From: Pseudoalteromonas luteoviolacea NCIMB 1942
GTDB taxonomy: Bacteria > Pseudomonadota > Gammaproteobacteria > Enterobacterales > Alteromonadaceae
DNA length: 39,118 bases
Direction: 5' to 3'
Assembly (NCBI RefSeq): GCF_001625595.1
Contig: NZ_AUXT01000030.1
Location: 1 to 39,118, forward strand
The first letter of the stretch is position 1. Every line of letters starts with the position of its first letter. The notes beneath the pieces were generated by a model that saw only the letters and a program-made list of their open reading frames with translations, was not told where the DNA came from and made no database searches. The position numbers and the translations under genes are program-made. This document shows positions 9,331 to 17,263 of this stretch, one piece after another.

Positions 9331-9918
9331 CTAACTTTTGTTGTTGAGCTCTGTCGTGACCTGAACCAATCCTACCTGTGAAATACGCGATACAATCTCT
9401 TTCTGTTTCGCGCTCAGAAGCGAGATCCCCTCTGCAACAAGGTCATAAACCTTCCATTGCCCATCCTTTCCTTTGCGGAATTTGAAATGTAGGTCAATGT
9501 CAGGCCCTGCACTTTCTTTAATAATCGCTTTGACCGTCGCGTACTTACTATCTTTTGGTGCTGGCGTCCTTTCAAACACTACTTCTTGGCCTTTATACTG
9601 CATTAATGCACTTGCATAAGTTACTTCTAAGTAGTGTGTTACTGCACCAATAAATTCTATGGCTTGTTGACGCTTTAAGCCTTTAATATGCTTACCTAAT
9701 AATTTTCTAGATACAAATCGAGTATCAATATGCGGCATTAAGCGCTCTTTCACTATGCCACGCATTTCCTTTGATGTTGCTTTGCCTCCTGCATTCACTT
9801 TCTTTATGTCCGCAAAGAGCCCATCACCAACCTGTGTGATCAGTTGATATGGCGTCTCATTAGCCATCGCCATCGTTGAGCAAAACACTAAAAATAAAAA
9901 GCTGACGACTTTTCTCAA
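9331..9918 (-). CDS. MlaC/Ttg2D-like periplasmic phospholipid-binding protein
   Basis: The mature protein would sit in the periplasm and carry a phospholipid between outer-membrane and inner-membrane Mla complexes (family knowledge). A signal peptide (RKVVSFLFLVFCSTMAMA) is followed by the MlaC fold: 'IVKERLMPHIDTRFVSRKLLG', 'QAIEFIGAVTHYLEVTYASAL', 'VKAIIKESAGPDIDLHFKFRK' and 'WKVYDLVAEGISLL'. There is no ATG. TTG at 9918 has GAGG eight bases upstream and is my choice (195 residues); TTG at 9924 is too close to the same GAGG. None of mlaF, E, D or B is adjacent, so it is an orphan copy or a paralogue. Confidence 0.82.
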   Translation of the reverse strand: MRKVVSFLFLVFCSTMAMANETPYQLITQVGDGLFADIKKVNAGGKATSKEMRGIVKERLMPHIDTRFVSRKLLGKHIKGLKRQQAIEFIGAVTHYLEVTYASALMQYKGQEVVFERTPAPKDSKYATVKAIIKESAGPDIDLHFKFRKGKDGQWKVYDLVAEGISLLSAKQKEIVSRISQVGLVQVTTELNNKS

Positions 9919-9924
9919 TTTCAA

Positions 9925-10266
9925 TTCCTCTTAAATAAAATAAATATACCCACATGGCTCAATTGTGGATCTTTTACAACGTACACAACTACATCTTTTA
10001 AAATAAAGATATGGGGTCATATGCTAAAGCGATATGGTCGCAGAAGTTGTCAAAAATTGTATTGGATTTTACAGAATGAAACATTCTGCTTGATAGAATG
10101 GACCAGAAAAGTGTGAATTTTCATTCAAATTAACATTAAGAAAGAATTTGCGGTTAATTTTCAATACCAAGTCGATATAAAAGCTAACGGGGAAATGCCA
10201 TCGAAATATTACTACACTCAAAGCCCACTCAATTTAAAAAAGCTGGCGAGCATATCAGGGCTAACC
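9925..10266. other. Intergenic region, mlaC-like gene to GGDEF-EAL gene
   Basis: 342 AT-rich bases between two minus-strand genes. One small hairpin is present (CAGAATG 10072-10078, loop AAA, CATTCTG 10082-10088), but no good T run follows it, so it is at best a weak terminator for the GGDEF-EAL gene. The mlaC-like promoter should lie here; none is distinct. No credible coding frame. Confidence 0.45.
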
Positions 10267-11877
10267 TTAATACTTCCTTAACGCGGTTTGGACTAAGCCA
10301 CTGCTAGTTATCCAGCCTTTTACTTCACCTAAAGACAGTGGCTCACTAATATTGAATCCTTGGATATATGTACAACCTTGCTTAGCAAGGTATTTAGTTG
10401 TTTCATCATTTTCTACTCCCTCTGCAACGACAGAACAACCCAGTTTTTTAGCCAAAAAAAGCGTGGTTTCAATAATTGCTCTGCCCTTGTCTTGCTCCAA
10501 ACATTTTGTAACAAATGATTTGTCTATTTTTATTTGGGAAATAGGCAGCTCTTTCAATATGGAAAATGAAGAAAACCCTGTACCAAAATCATCGATACTA
10601 ACAGCAAACCCCATATCAATTAATCGTTCAATTAATTGCTTAGTTTGCTCAACATCTGTCATAACCATACTTTCTGTGAGTTCAAAGATGATTCTGCTAG
10701 GGTCGACTTTTTTACTTTCGACTTGACTGTTTAGTACATTAATAAGGTTATTTCCGACTAAATCTTGGCAAGACAAATTAATATGTACTGAGAGGTTAGC
10801 GTTTAGTTTCAAAAGCACACTCAAATCGCTAAACACGGTATTGATAACATATGCACTTAAGTACTTAATCATATTGTTCTTTTCTGCAATAGGTATGAAT
10901 CTATCAGGTAAAATAAAAGCACCATCATCTGATGGCCACCTCACTAACGCTTCAACACCGTGCACTTTGCTAGTAGAAGTTTCCACGATAGGTTGATAGA
11001 AAACCGTTAAATCCCCCCTAGCCAATGCACTTTTGAAATCATTGAGCATGTGAAATTCAGATACCACCCCCTGATGCAAAGCTTTGTCAAAAAGCTCTAG
11101 ACTCTGCTTATTCCTCTTTGCAGCGTACATAGCAATATCAGCCCGTTTAAGTAACTCAGACGCAGACGTTCTTTCTTCAGGCACATTTATTATTGCACCT
11201 GAACTGTATATAACATCAACTGCAACCTCCTCGACAACAAGTCCATTATGGAGAGAGCTCAATATTGCGTTATTCTGGGCAAACAATGCCGATTCGTTAC
11301 GTGCTTCACTCACTACCACAAATTCGTCTCCGCCAATACGAAACAGCTCACTTCCTGGCAATAAGCTATTGGAGATGGCTTGGGCAAACTGAATTAGTAA
11401 CTTATCACCAAAAAAGTGCCCCATTGCATCATTGATTTGCTTCAAATTATATAAGTCGTAGAGCACGACAGAAAACTGCTGATTTGCATGCTGCCGTTTT
11501 TCAATACAAGCAAAGCATTGAGGACGGTTTCTTAACTTAGTTAAATGGTCATGCTGGGAATTGTATTTTTCTAGATCTACGGATTTTTGCAGTTTGGTTA
11601 AACTTGCCTTGCTTAAGTTGACCACAACGATAACGAATAGGCCACCTAATGCAAGAATTGTAGACAATCCAAACGTTATATTGGAGGCATCCACGCTCTC
11701 ATATACGTAAATTGCAAAACCCGCGTAGCCCGCTACAAAAAAGCAGATTAACGCAAACAACACCCGCCAACCGGGTGATGGAGCAATGCGGCATATTTCC
11801 AAAGCGGGACAAAACGACACCACTAAGAAAGCGAGCCCAACGAGGATCAAACAAAGGCTTAATGTTTCCAAAAACAA
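10267..11877 (-). CDS. Membrane-bound GGDEF-EAL cyclic-di-GMP protein
   Basis: Turns over the second messenger c-di-GMP at the inner membrane. Three predicted transmembrane helices (about 6-26, 38-60, 68-88) precede a GGDEF domain with intact RIGGDEF at about 180-186 but no RxxD inhibitory site. The EAL domain has intact VEALVRW (about 308), INLSCQDL, ELTESM, DDFGTGFSS, KIDKSF and AEGVE, so phosphodiesterase activity is expected and cyclase activity is possible. The start is unclear: TTG at 11877 has no Shine-Dalgarno, and the frame stays open upstream to the stop of the YdcH-like gene at 11968, reading SAYLEYINYTNSSLSPWV. The true N-terminus is probably further upstream, either on a rare start or after a lost base. 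Confidence 0.88.
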   Translation of the reverse strand: MFLETLSLCLILVGLAFLVVSFCPALEICRIAPSPGWRVLFALICFFVAGYAGFAIYVYESVDASNITFGLSTILALGGLFVIVVVNLSKASLTKLQKSVDLEKYNSQHDHLTKLRNRPQCFACIEKRQHANQQFSVVLYDLYNLKQINDAMGHFFGDKLLIQFAQAISNSLLPGSELFRIGGDEFVVVSEARNESALFAQNNAILSSLHNGLVVEEVAVDVIYSSGAIINVPEERTSASELLKRADIAMYAAKRNKQSLELFDKALHQGVVSEFHMLNDFKSALARGDLTVFYQPIVETSTSKVHGVEALVRWPSDDGAFILPDRFIPIAEKNNMIKYLSAYVINTVFSDLSVLLKLNANLSVHINLSCQDLVGNNLINVLNSQVESKKVDPSRIIFELTESMVMTDVEQTKQLIERLIDMGFAVSIDDFGTGFSSFSILKELPISQIKIDKSFVTKCLEQDKGRAIIETTLFLAKKLGCSVVAEGVENDETTKYLAKQGCTYIQGFNISEPLSLGEVKGWITSSGLVQTALRKY

Positions 11878-11967
11878 GACCCAAGGGGAAAGACTGCTAT
11901 TAGTATAGTTTATATATTCCAGATATGCGCTCTCATTGCTCCTACTCAGCCAGCAGTCGACGCCAAA

Positions 11968-12207
11968 TCAAGTATTTTTCAATACGATGTACATTCGGTC
12001 TTTGAGTGTTAAACTGCGCTTTTTCCACTCGACGAGTAAACTGTCAAGCTGCGGGTGTAAGCCACCACGTATACTTGCTATTTGACTTTCCAACTTATTA
12101 TAGTCATTGAGTAGCTTAGCAAAAGCGGGATCACACTCTTTAAGTTCGCAGATTTTAGACTCAAACTCAGGTAATTCTTTTACAAGATGGTCGTGTCCTA
12201 TTGTCAT
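11968..12207 (-). CDS. YdcH family protein (DUF465)
   Basis: A small soluble helical protein of 79 residues. The pattern 'HDHLVKELPEFESKICELK' ... 'FAKLLNDYNKLESQI' ... 'KKRSLTLKDRMYIVL' matches the DUF465/YdcH family of short coiled-coil proteins, whose function is unclear. ATG at 12205-12207 is preceded by AGGAA with good spacing. It lies directly upstream of the GGDEF-EAL gene and in the same reading frame, separated only by its TGA (11968-11970), so the two are probably cotranscribed. Confidence 0.8.
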   Translation of the reverse strand: MTIGHDHLVKELPEFESKICELKECDPAFAKLLNDYNKLESQIASIRGGLHPQLDSLLVEWKKRSLTLKDRMYIVLKNT

Positions 12208-12568
12208 ATATATTTCCTGCTGCGCCTAGGGAGCTCAGTTTTCGTCAGGGTGTTCGTCAGAGCATCGCCCCAATTACGTAAACCCGAACCCTAAACATTC
12301 AATTAATACGCTTTTAAATCTGACTTTATTTAATTCTCACCCTCAACCTGATAGTAAGCCTTACTAGACGTAACACTTTGATCTAACGCAAGCTAAAACC
12401 TCCCCTTTTGATCTTACACCTGCCATTTTTGAGAATTACTGGCTTCGCATTATAAACTTTGTAAAACATTAAACTCTGACCACGCATTTCAACTAGCCGC
12501 GTTCGCGCAATTGTTGTAAAATACGCGCGTTTCTAAGCAAATCTATACTGTTATTTTGAGGAAAACCT
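12208..12568. other. Divergent promoter region between ydcH-like gene and purM
   Basis: 361 AT-rich bases. They hold a perfect 15-base palindrome with a one-base centre (TAGTAAG C CTTACTA, 12352-12366), a candidate operator, and a possible purM -10 (TAAAAT, 12517-12522) without a convincing -35. GCGCAATTGTTG nearby is only a poor match to a PurR box. TGAGGAAAACCT before the GTG start gives purM a good ribosome-binding site. No gene seen. Confidence 0.45.
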
Positions 12569-13621
12569 GTGAGCGAACAAAAACAGTCTCTGAGCTATAA
12601 AGACGCAGGCGTTGATATCGATGCTGGTAACGCATTGGTTGAGCGCATTAAAGGCGTAGTGAAAAAAACACGCCGTCCAGAAGTGATGGGTGGTATTGGT
12701 GGTTTTGGTGCACTATGCGAACTACCGACAGGTTACAAAGAACCTGTACTCGTTGCTGGTACCGATGGTGTTGGTACTAAGCTTCGTTTAGCCATTGACT
12801 TAAAAAAGCACGACACGGTTGGTATCGACCTAGTTGCTATGTGTGTTAATGACTTGATTGTTCAAGGTGCTGAGCCACTGTTTTTCTTAGATTACTATGC
12901 AACTGGTAAACTAGATGTAGATACAGCTGCTGACGTAGTAAGCGGTATCGGTGCTGGTTGTGAACTGTCTGGCTGTGCCCTAATCGGCGGTGAAACTGCT
13001 GAAATGCCAGGTATGTACGAAGGTGATGACTACGATATGGCTGGTTTCTGTACCGGTGTCGTTGAAAAGTCAAAAATCATCGATGGTACAAAAGTTAAAG
13101 CGGGTAATCAGCTTATTGCCCTTGCTTCAAGCGGCCCTCATTCAAATGGCTACTCTTTAATTCGTAAAGTACTTGAAGTTTCAGGTGCGGATACAAATGA
13201 AGAATATGCGGGTAAACCCCTAGGCGAACACTTACTTGAGCCTACTCGCATTTATGTTAAGCCAATCCTTGAGCTTCTTAAAGAAGTAGATGTACACGCC
13301 CTATCGCACATCACGGGTGGTGGTTTCTGGGAAAACATACCTCGCGTACTACCTGAATCTGCAAAAGCAGTTGTTAAAGGTGATAGCTGGGAGTGGCCTG
13401 CAATTTTCAACTGGCTTCAAGAAAATGGTAATATCAGCACGCATGAAATGTATCGCACATTTAACTGCGGTGTTGGCATGATACTCGTTGTTCCAGCAGA
13501 AAAGCTTGAGCAAAGTTTAGAAATTCTAACGGCTCAAGGCGAGAACGCTTGGCACATCGGTGAAATCCAAGATGCCGGTGAAGGTGAAGAACAAGTTGAA
13601 ATTCATGGTGGTGCCCAGTAA
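12569..13621 (+). CDS. purM: Phosphoribosylformylglycinamidine cyclo-ligase
   Basis: The ATP-dependent ring closure that makes aminoimidazole ribonucleotide, the fifth step of purine synthesis; cytoplasmic. It has 350 residues, full length for the family. Visible PurM motifs are '[20 protein letters not shown]', '[10 protein letters not shown]', '[12 protein letters not shown]', '[20 protein letters not shown]', '[11 protein letters not shown]', '[16 protein letters not shown]' and '[16 protein letters not shown]'. The start is GTG with GAGG upstream. Its TAA shares one base with the purN ATG (TAATG), indicating translational coupling. Confidence 0.97.
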   Translation: MSEQKQSLSYKDAGVDIDAGNALVERIKGVVKKTRRPEVMGGIGGFGALCELPTGYKEPVLVAGTDGVGTKLRLAIDLKKHDTVGIDLVAMCVNDLIVQGAEPLFFLDYYATGKLDVDTAADVVSGIGAGCELSGCALIGGETAEMPGMYEGDDYDMAGFCTGVVEKSKIIDGTKVKAGNQLIALASSGPHSNGYSLIRKVLEVSGADTNEEYAGKPLGEHLLEPTRIYVKPILELLKEVDVHALSHITGGGFWENIPRVLPESAKAVVKGDSWEWPAIFNWLQENGNISTHEMYRTFNCGVGMILVVPAEKLEQSLEILTAQGENAWHIGEIQDAGEGEEQVEIHGGAQ

Positions 13622-14265
13622 TGGCACCCACTCGGATCGTTGTTTTGATCTCGGGTAGTGGTTCAAACTTGCAAGCCATAATTGACCACTGTCAAAGCGG
13701 CGATATCGATGGTGATATCGTCTCTGTGATCAGTAACAAAGCGGATGCGTTCGGACTAACACGTGCAGAACGAGCTAACATCCCAACTCAAGTTCTAAGT
13801 CATAAAGAGTTTGATAGTCGTGAAGCCTATGATGAAGAACTTGCCAAAATAATTGACTCTTGTAATCCAGATTTAGTTGTATTAGCTGGATTTATGCGTA
13901 TTCTAACTCCTAGCTTAGTGCAAAAATTTAAAGGAAAAATGTTGAACATTCATCCTTCTTTGTTGCCTAAGTATCAAGGGCTGAACACCCATCAAAGAGC
14001 AATTGACGCAAACGATGAGTATCATGGCGCTAGTGTTCACTTCGTCACAGAAGAGTTAGACGGAGGTCCGGTTGTAGTTCAGGCAAAAGTTCCTATTTTG
14101 CCCAACGATACGGCGGACGATTTAGCACAGCGGGTACATAAACAAGAACATGTCATATACCCTTTGGTGGTCAAGTGGTTCAGTGAACACAGACTAACAA
14201 TGGAAGCAGACTATGCAGTTTTTGATAAACACCCCCTTCCAGCGCAAGGCGTCGACAACACCTAA
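13621..14265 (+). CDS. purN: Phosphoribosylglycinamide formyltransferase
   Basis: Transfers a formyl group from 10-formyl-tetrahydrofolate to GAR, the third step of purine synthesis. It has 214 residues. The N-terminal 'RIVVLISGSGSNLQAIIDHC' phosphate loop, 'VLAGFMRILTP', the catalytic Asn/His motif 'LNIHPSLLPKYQGLNTHQRA' and Asp in 'EELDGGPVVVQAKVPI' are all present. It follows purM with a one-base overlap. Its last 53 bases overlap the next gene in another frame. Confidence 0.97.
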   Translation: MAPTRIVVLISGSGSNLQAIIDHCQSGDIDGDIVSVISNKADAFGLTRAERANIPTQVLSHKEFDSREAYDEELAKIIDSCNPDLVVLAGFMRILTPSLVQKFKGKMLNIHPSLLPKYQGLNTHQRAIDANDEYHGASVHFVTEELDGGPVVVQAKVPILPNDTADDLAQRVHKQEHVIYPLVVKWFSEHRLTMEADYAVFDKHPLPAQGVDNT

Positions 14266-14980
14266 AAAATATGTTCGCAGCGCTTTGCTAATAGGCTTAA
14301 GCGCTGTTTTATCTACTTCCCTTCAAGCCTCGACACTCACAGAATACTCAGCCGAATACAATGTATTAAGAAAAGGAAAAATTCACGGCACAGCAACCAG
14401 AGCATTCACACAAGTTGCCGATAACACATATGCTTTAAGCTATGAAACTGACGTCAAGTGGATGATCTTTACAGAGAAGCGTACAGAGCAAAGCCTGTTT
14501 ACATATGAAAATGGTGAAACGAAACCGCTTCATTACAGTTTAAACCGTGAAGGCACACGTCCTGATAAAAGTTTCAGGATTAAATTTGATAGAGAAAATA
14601 AGCAACTCTTTTCAAAAGAGCATGAGTACCCTCTAAAAGTTGAATGGGACGAATCTCGCCAAGATGTCCTGTCTTATCAAAATCAGTTAAGGCATGAACT
14701 TAAGGCAGGTAAAACACAGTTTAGTTACCCTATTATCGATAAAAATGGCAACGCCAGATTATACAACTTTAAAGTAGTTGGTAAAGAAACTATCACCCTG
14801 CCTATTGGTAATGTTGAAACAATCAAAGTGAAGCGGCTTTACGACAATAACAAACGCCACGCTTTGGCTTGGTTTGCACCACAATATGACTATATGTTAG
14901 TGCAAATGCTAAAAGGTAAAGATGGCGTTGAACAATTCCAAATACAAATGACAGCGCAAAGCCCCAAACAGACGCAATAG
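14213..14980 (+). CDS. DUF3108 family secreted protein
   Basis: A protein of 255 residues of unknown function, predicted to be exported. A long basic N-region (QRKASTTPKKYVR) precedes a hydrophobic core (SALLIGLSAVLSTSLQA), with cleavage likely after LQA near residue 39. The mature part has the DUF3108 pattern 'YSAEYNVLRKGKIHGTATRAF', 'HYSLNREGTRPDKSFRIKFD' and 'LPIGNVETIKVKRL'. The family commonly follows purN in gammaproteobacteria (family knowledge). The start overlaps purN by 53 bases, but GGAAG seven bases before the ATG supports it, and no other start precedes the signal peptide. Confidence 0.85.
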   Translation: MQFLINTPFQRKASTTPKKYVRSALLIGLSAVLSTSLQASTLTEYSAEYNVLRKGKIHGTATRAFTQVADNTYALSYETDVKWMIFTEKRTEQSLFTYENGETKPLHYSLNREGTRPDKSFRIKFDRENKQLFSKEHEYPLKVEWDESRQDVLSYQNQLRHELKAGKTQFSYPIIDKNGNARLYNFKVVGKETITLPIGNVETIKVKRLYDNNKRHALAWFAPQYDYMLVQMLKGKDGVEQFQIQMTAQSPKQTQ

Positions 14981-14993
14981 CGTCTGATGCATA

Positions 14994-15020
14994 AAATAGC
15001 AGGTGCTGCACCTGCTATTT
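14994..15020. terminator. Bidirectional terminator between convergent genes
   Basis: AAATAGCAGGTG (14994-15005), loop CTG and CACCTGCTATTT (15009-15020) form a perfect 12-bp stem. A second hairpin, CAGACGC/GCGTCTG (14969-14986), overlaps the DUF3108 stop codon. The stem lies between the convergent DUF3108 and YafJ-like genes and can serve both. Confidence 0.8.
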
Positions 15021-15783
15021 AAACTTTTTCTCCAAGTTTAAATAGCACAAATTCACCCGGTTCCATCTTATTCCACTGCTCATCATTGGTCAGCGGACGT
15101 GTTGCTATGACGGTTACTATGTCATTAGGTGTCGTCTCTTTTTGGAAATCAACCACCATATCAGCATCAATGAGCGTTGCTTTACCAAATGGAGCTCGGC
15201 GCGTGATCCAGTGCAGATTATTACTACAGTACGCCAACACAAAAACCCCGTCCGTCAGTAGCATGTTGAACACGCCTTTTTCCCTTAACTGATTGGCCAC
15301 TTTTGCGGCATAACGAAACACACTTGCCATGTTTGAAGGTTTTTTAGGATATTTTTCGCGAATTTTATCTAACAACCAACAAAATGCCAGTTCGCTGTCT
15401 GTATTGCCAACAGGTTTGTAGTATTCAGATTTAAGGTCTTTATAGTTAGATAACTGACCGTTATGTGCATAAGATATTTCCCTACCCCACAGTTCTCGCG
15501 TAAACGGATGGGTATTTTCTAAACATGTTCGTCCGCGGTTGCCCTGCCTTATATGACTTATCACAGATACACTTTTTATAGGGTAAGCCTTAACTAACTT
15601 TGCTATTTCTGAACGATAGCTAGGCTCTGGATCTTTAAATGTACGGCACCCTTTACCTTCATAAAAGGTAATACCCCAACCATCTTTATGAGGACCTGTG
15701 TTACCCCCACGCTCGAGTAAGCCAGAAAAACTAAAACAAATATCTGTTGGCACATTTGCAGACATGCCTAGCAGTTCACACAT
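15019..15783 (-). CDS. yafJ: Class II glutamine amidotransferase, YafJ family
   Basis: An Ntn-hydrolase-type glutaminase domain of 254 residues without a fused synthase. Cys2 in MCELLGMS would be the nucleophile after Met removal. The family motifs 'HKDGWGITFYEG', 'SHIRQGNRG', 'NTHPF', 'YAHNGQLSNY' and 'VGNTDSELAF' are present. The acceptor substrate of YafJ proteins is not known. AAGGA lies 11 bases before the ATG, a long spacing. A monocistronic unit, it ends against the shared terminator. Confidence 0.88.
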   Translation of the reverse strand: MCELLGMSANVPTDICFSFSGLLERGGNTGPHKDGWGITFYEGKGCRTFKDPEPSYRSEIAKLVKAYPIKSVSVISHIRQGNRGRTCLENTHPFTRELWGREISYAHNGQLSNYKDLKSEYYKPVGNTDSELAFCWLLDKIREKYPKKPSNMASVFRYAAKVANQLREKGVFNMLLTDGVFVLAYCSNNLHWITRRAPFGKATLIDADMVVDFQKETTPNDIVTVIATRPLTNDEQWNKMEPGEFVLFKLGEKV

Positions 15784-16451
15784 ATAAATTATATTCCTTA
15801 AAAATCAATAGATTAAACCATCATTTTATCTAAAAAATTCAGCAATCACACATTGGGTCGCTGTTTTGATTTTTACTATGTGAGCGATGGCTTTTTTTTA
15901 GATTTTACCATTAACTTACTAATGGCTCCAACTCAGTGTTCAGAGCAAAATACTAGCCTCGAGTCACTTTAGTGTTAGTCATCAATTCTAAGTAGGGCCC
16001 GCATAAACCAAAAAAGCCTAATTAAACTGTATTATCAAATACTATACATGGCGATACGATTGCTCATACCGACTTAAATTTCCATGGTCATTACAAATCG
16101 AGAAAAGACTTTGTAGTCTAGAAGAGAAGCAGCAAAATTTTAGTTTTTTCAGAACACAAGCAAGGCTAACATTGATGGATTCTAAGCCACAACTTTTTGC
16201 CCTACTTCTAGCAATATATAAACTATCAGTTCATATAATTAAATACCGTGCCATTGTCGAGGGTATGTCGCGTGATACTGAAGATTCCCAGCTATTGATT
16301 AGAAACATTTTTCTATGACTGGCCTTTTACACATTACCGTAACGCAACAATAACAGAATCAAAGCTATGAACAATCGACTAACCAATATTTGATCATATA
16401 CCCTGATAAATTTGTTGCAGCAGATCACCTCAAACTCAGAGATATATGCAT
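15784..16451. other. Gene-poor AT-rich stretch
   Basis: Part of an approximately 1.1-kb region between yafJ and the Cys-rich protein gene. The codon pattern looks degenerate and no family was recognised. A 47-codon plus-strand frame (16175-16318, beginning MDSKPQLFALLLA) has AGG about 11 bases upstream, but nothing else supports it. The region looks like decayed accessory DNA. Confidence 0.45.
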
Positions 16452-16649
16452 TTAGCGAGCTGTCACCTGCAAAGGTTGACCTTCCGGTGCCTTGTCCGTA
16501 TTGGCATAACATCTACCGCAAGATATTGTGGGGCCACAAATTTGCACAAAAAGGTAGCCTCCGGCAATTTGTGGTGTTAACTGCTGAGGTAAAACGTTTG
16601 TGTCTTCGGGCAAGCTAATAAGTTTCTTTTTATTCAATTTAATTTTCGT
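16452..16649 (-). CDS. Putative double-glycine-leader peptide precursor, possibly decayed
   Basis: The frame reads KLNKKKLISLPEDTNVLPQQ, then LTPQIAGG, then a Cys-bearing tail starting YLFVQICGPTISCGRCYANT and ending about 14 residues later. A basic, Leu/Pro-containing leader, a GG cleavage-like site and a short tail with three Cys plus Ser/Thr is the layout of a ribosomally made, modified peptide or bacteriocin precursor. This is inferred from pattern only. There is no ATG. TTG at 16637 lacks a ribosome-binding site. ACG at 16647-16649 stands exactly where ATG would give MKIKLNKKKL, with AAGAAA about 8-13 bases upstream, suggesting a start lost by one T-to-C change. No modification or export gene is in the window. 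Confidence 0.4.
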   Translation of the reverse strand, partial: TKIKLNKKKLISLPEDTNVLPQQLTPQIAGGYLFVQICGPTISCGRCYANTDKAPEGQPLQVTAR

Positions 16650-16722
16650 AGATCATTTCTTTTTCTTAAAAACAATTTCATCTATGACCCCACCAACACT
16701 GGATACAATATTTATTTAAAGT

Positions 16723-16761
16723 AAGCGCTACCAGCCTTTATAATAAAGGTCAGTAGCGGTT
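16723..16761. repeat. 39-base imperfect inverted repeat
   Basis: The two 19-base arms around the single base at 16742 match at 15 of 19 positions. The inner part, CCTTTAT A ATAAAGG (16735-16749), is perfect, and the outer CGCTAC/GTAGCG also pairs. It sits about 75 bases upstream of the peptide-precursor frame and about 135 bases past the Cys-rich protein gene on the minus strand. It could be an operator, a transcript terminator or a mobile-element end; the flank is only weakly T-rich. Confidence 0.6.
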
Positions 16762-16894
16762 ACATTGAGATCTGAAAAATGAAGAAGCGATTTATAATAT
16801 CGAACAACCTGATTCAAGTAGGCTGTAAATCGTTTTCAAAAGTAAAAGGTGTCTATGCCTAAACGGCTGTACCTAACTCAAGCTTCGGTTATTA

Positions 16895-17254
16895 CTACCC
16901 GCTGCACTTATTAAATTCTTCAGACGCCTTTGCATACACGGTACAAAAATCCTCGCTGCCGTTACTCGCTTTGATTTGTTGGCCATCAAAAAGTGCCGTT
17001 ATCACTTTGGACTGTGTGATCGTTAAACGCTTGTTTCGACAAGATTTCACAGCCATTTCACGACATTCAGCAGCAGTTGCTGCTTCTTTGAACTTAGAGC
17101 AGCGCTGCTTACCTTTACACTTTTTATAACTGATTTTCTCTTTACCTGGACAAGCCGTTCTCAGATATTTGATCTCGCATGTGCCCGCTTTTACCTCAGT
17201 AGGCATGGCACTAAGCACAAGGGACACCGCTCCAATTGCTAACAGTAGTTTCAT
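16895..17254 (-). CDS. Secreted cysteine-rich protein, hypothetical
   Basis: A protein of 119 residues. The signal peptide is MKLLLAIGAVSLVLSAMPTE plus VKA, with cleavage likely before GTCEIKY. The mature chain of about 96 residues has eight cysteines (TCEIK, TACPG, KKCKG, QRCSK, AECRE, KSCRN, DFCTV, NKCSG) and is rich in Lys, so a disulfide-bonded periplasmic or secreted protein is likely. I do not recognise a family. A strong AGGAG six bases before the ATG overlaps the stop of the upstream chemoreceptor gene, so the two are cotranscribed. A role in ligand binding for that receptor is conceivable but unproven. Confidence 0.7.
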   Translation of the reverse strand: MKLLLAIGAVSLVLSAMPTEVKAGTCEIKYLRTACPGKEKISYKKCKGKQRCSKFKEAATAAECREMAVKSCRNKRLTITQSKVITALFDGQQIKASNGSEDFCTVYAKASEEFNKCSG

Positions 17255-17263
17255 TGCATTCTC

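Noticed and set aside
12505..12525. PurR box upstream of purM
   Set aside because: GCGCAATTGTTG matches only part of the consensus and lacks its symmetry; not enough to call.
16175..16318. 47-codon plus-strand frame (MDSKPQLFALLLA...)
   Set aside because: Only a poorly spaced AGG supports it; no recognised motif and surrounded by apparently decayed DNA.
16327..16512. 61-codon minus-strand frame ending in a hydrophobic LFIALILLLLRYGNV
   Set aside because: Overlaps the better peptide-precursor frame in another frame and has no start support.
16774..16857. 27-codon plus-strand frame (MKKRFIISNNLIQVGCKSFS...)
   Set aside because: Begins with a plausible basic segment but lacks a ribosome-binding site and any leader or signal pattern.
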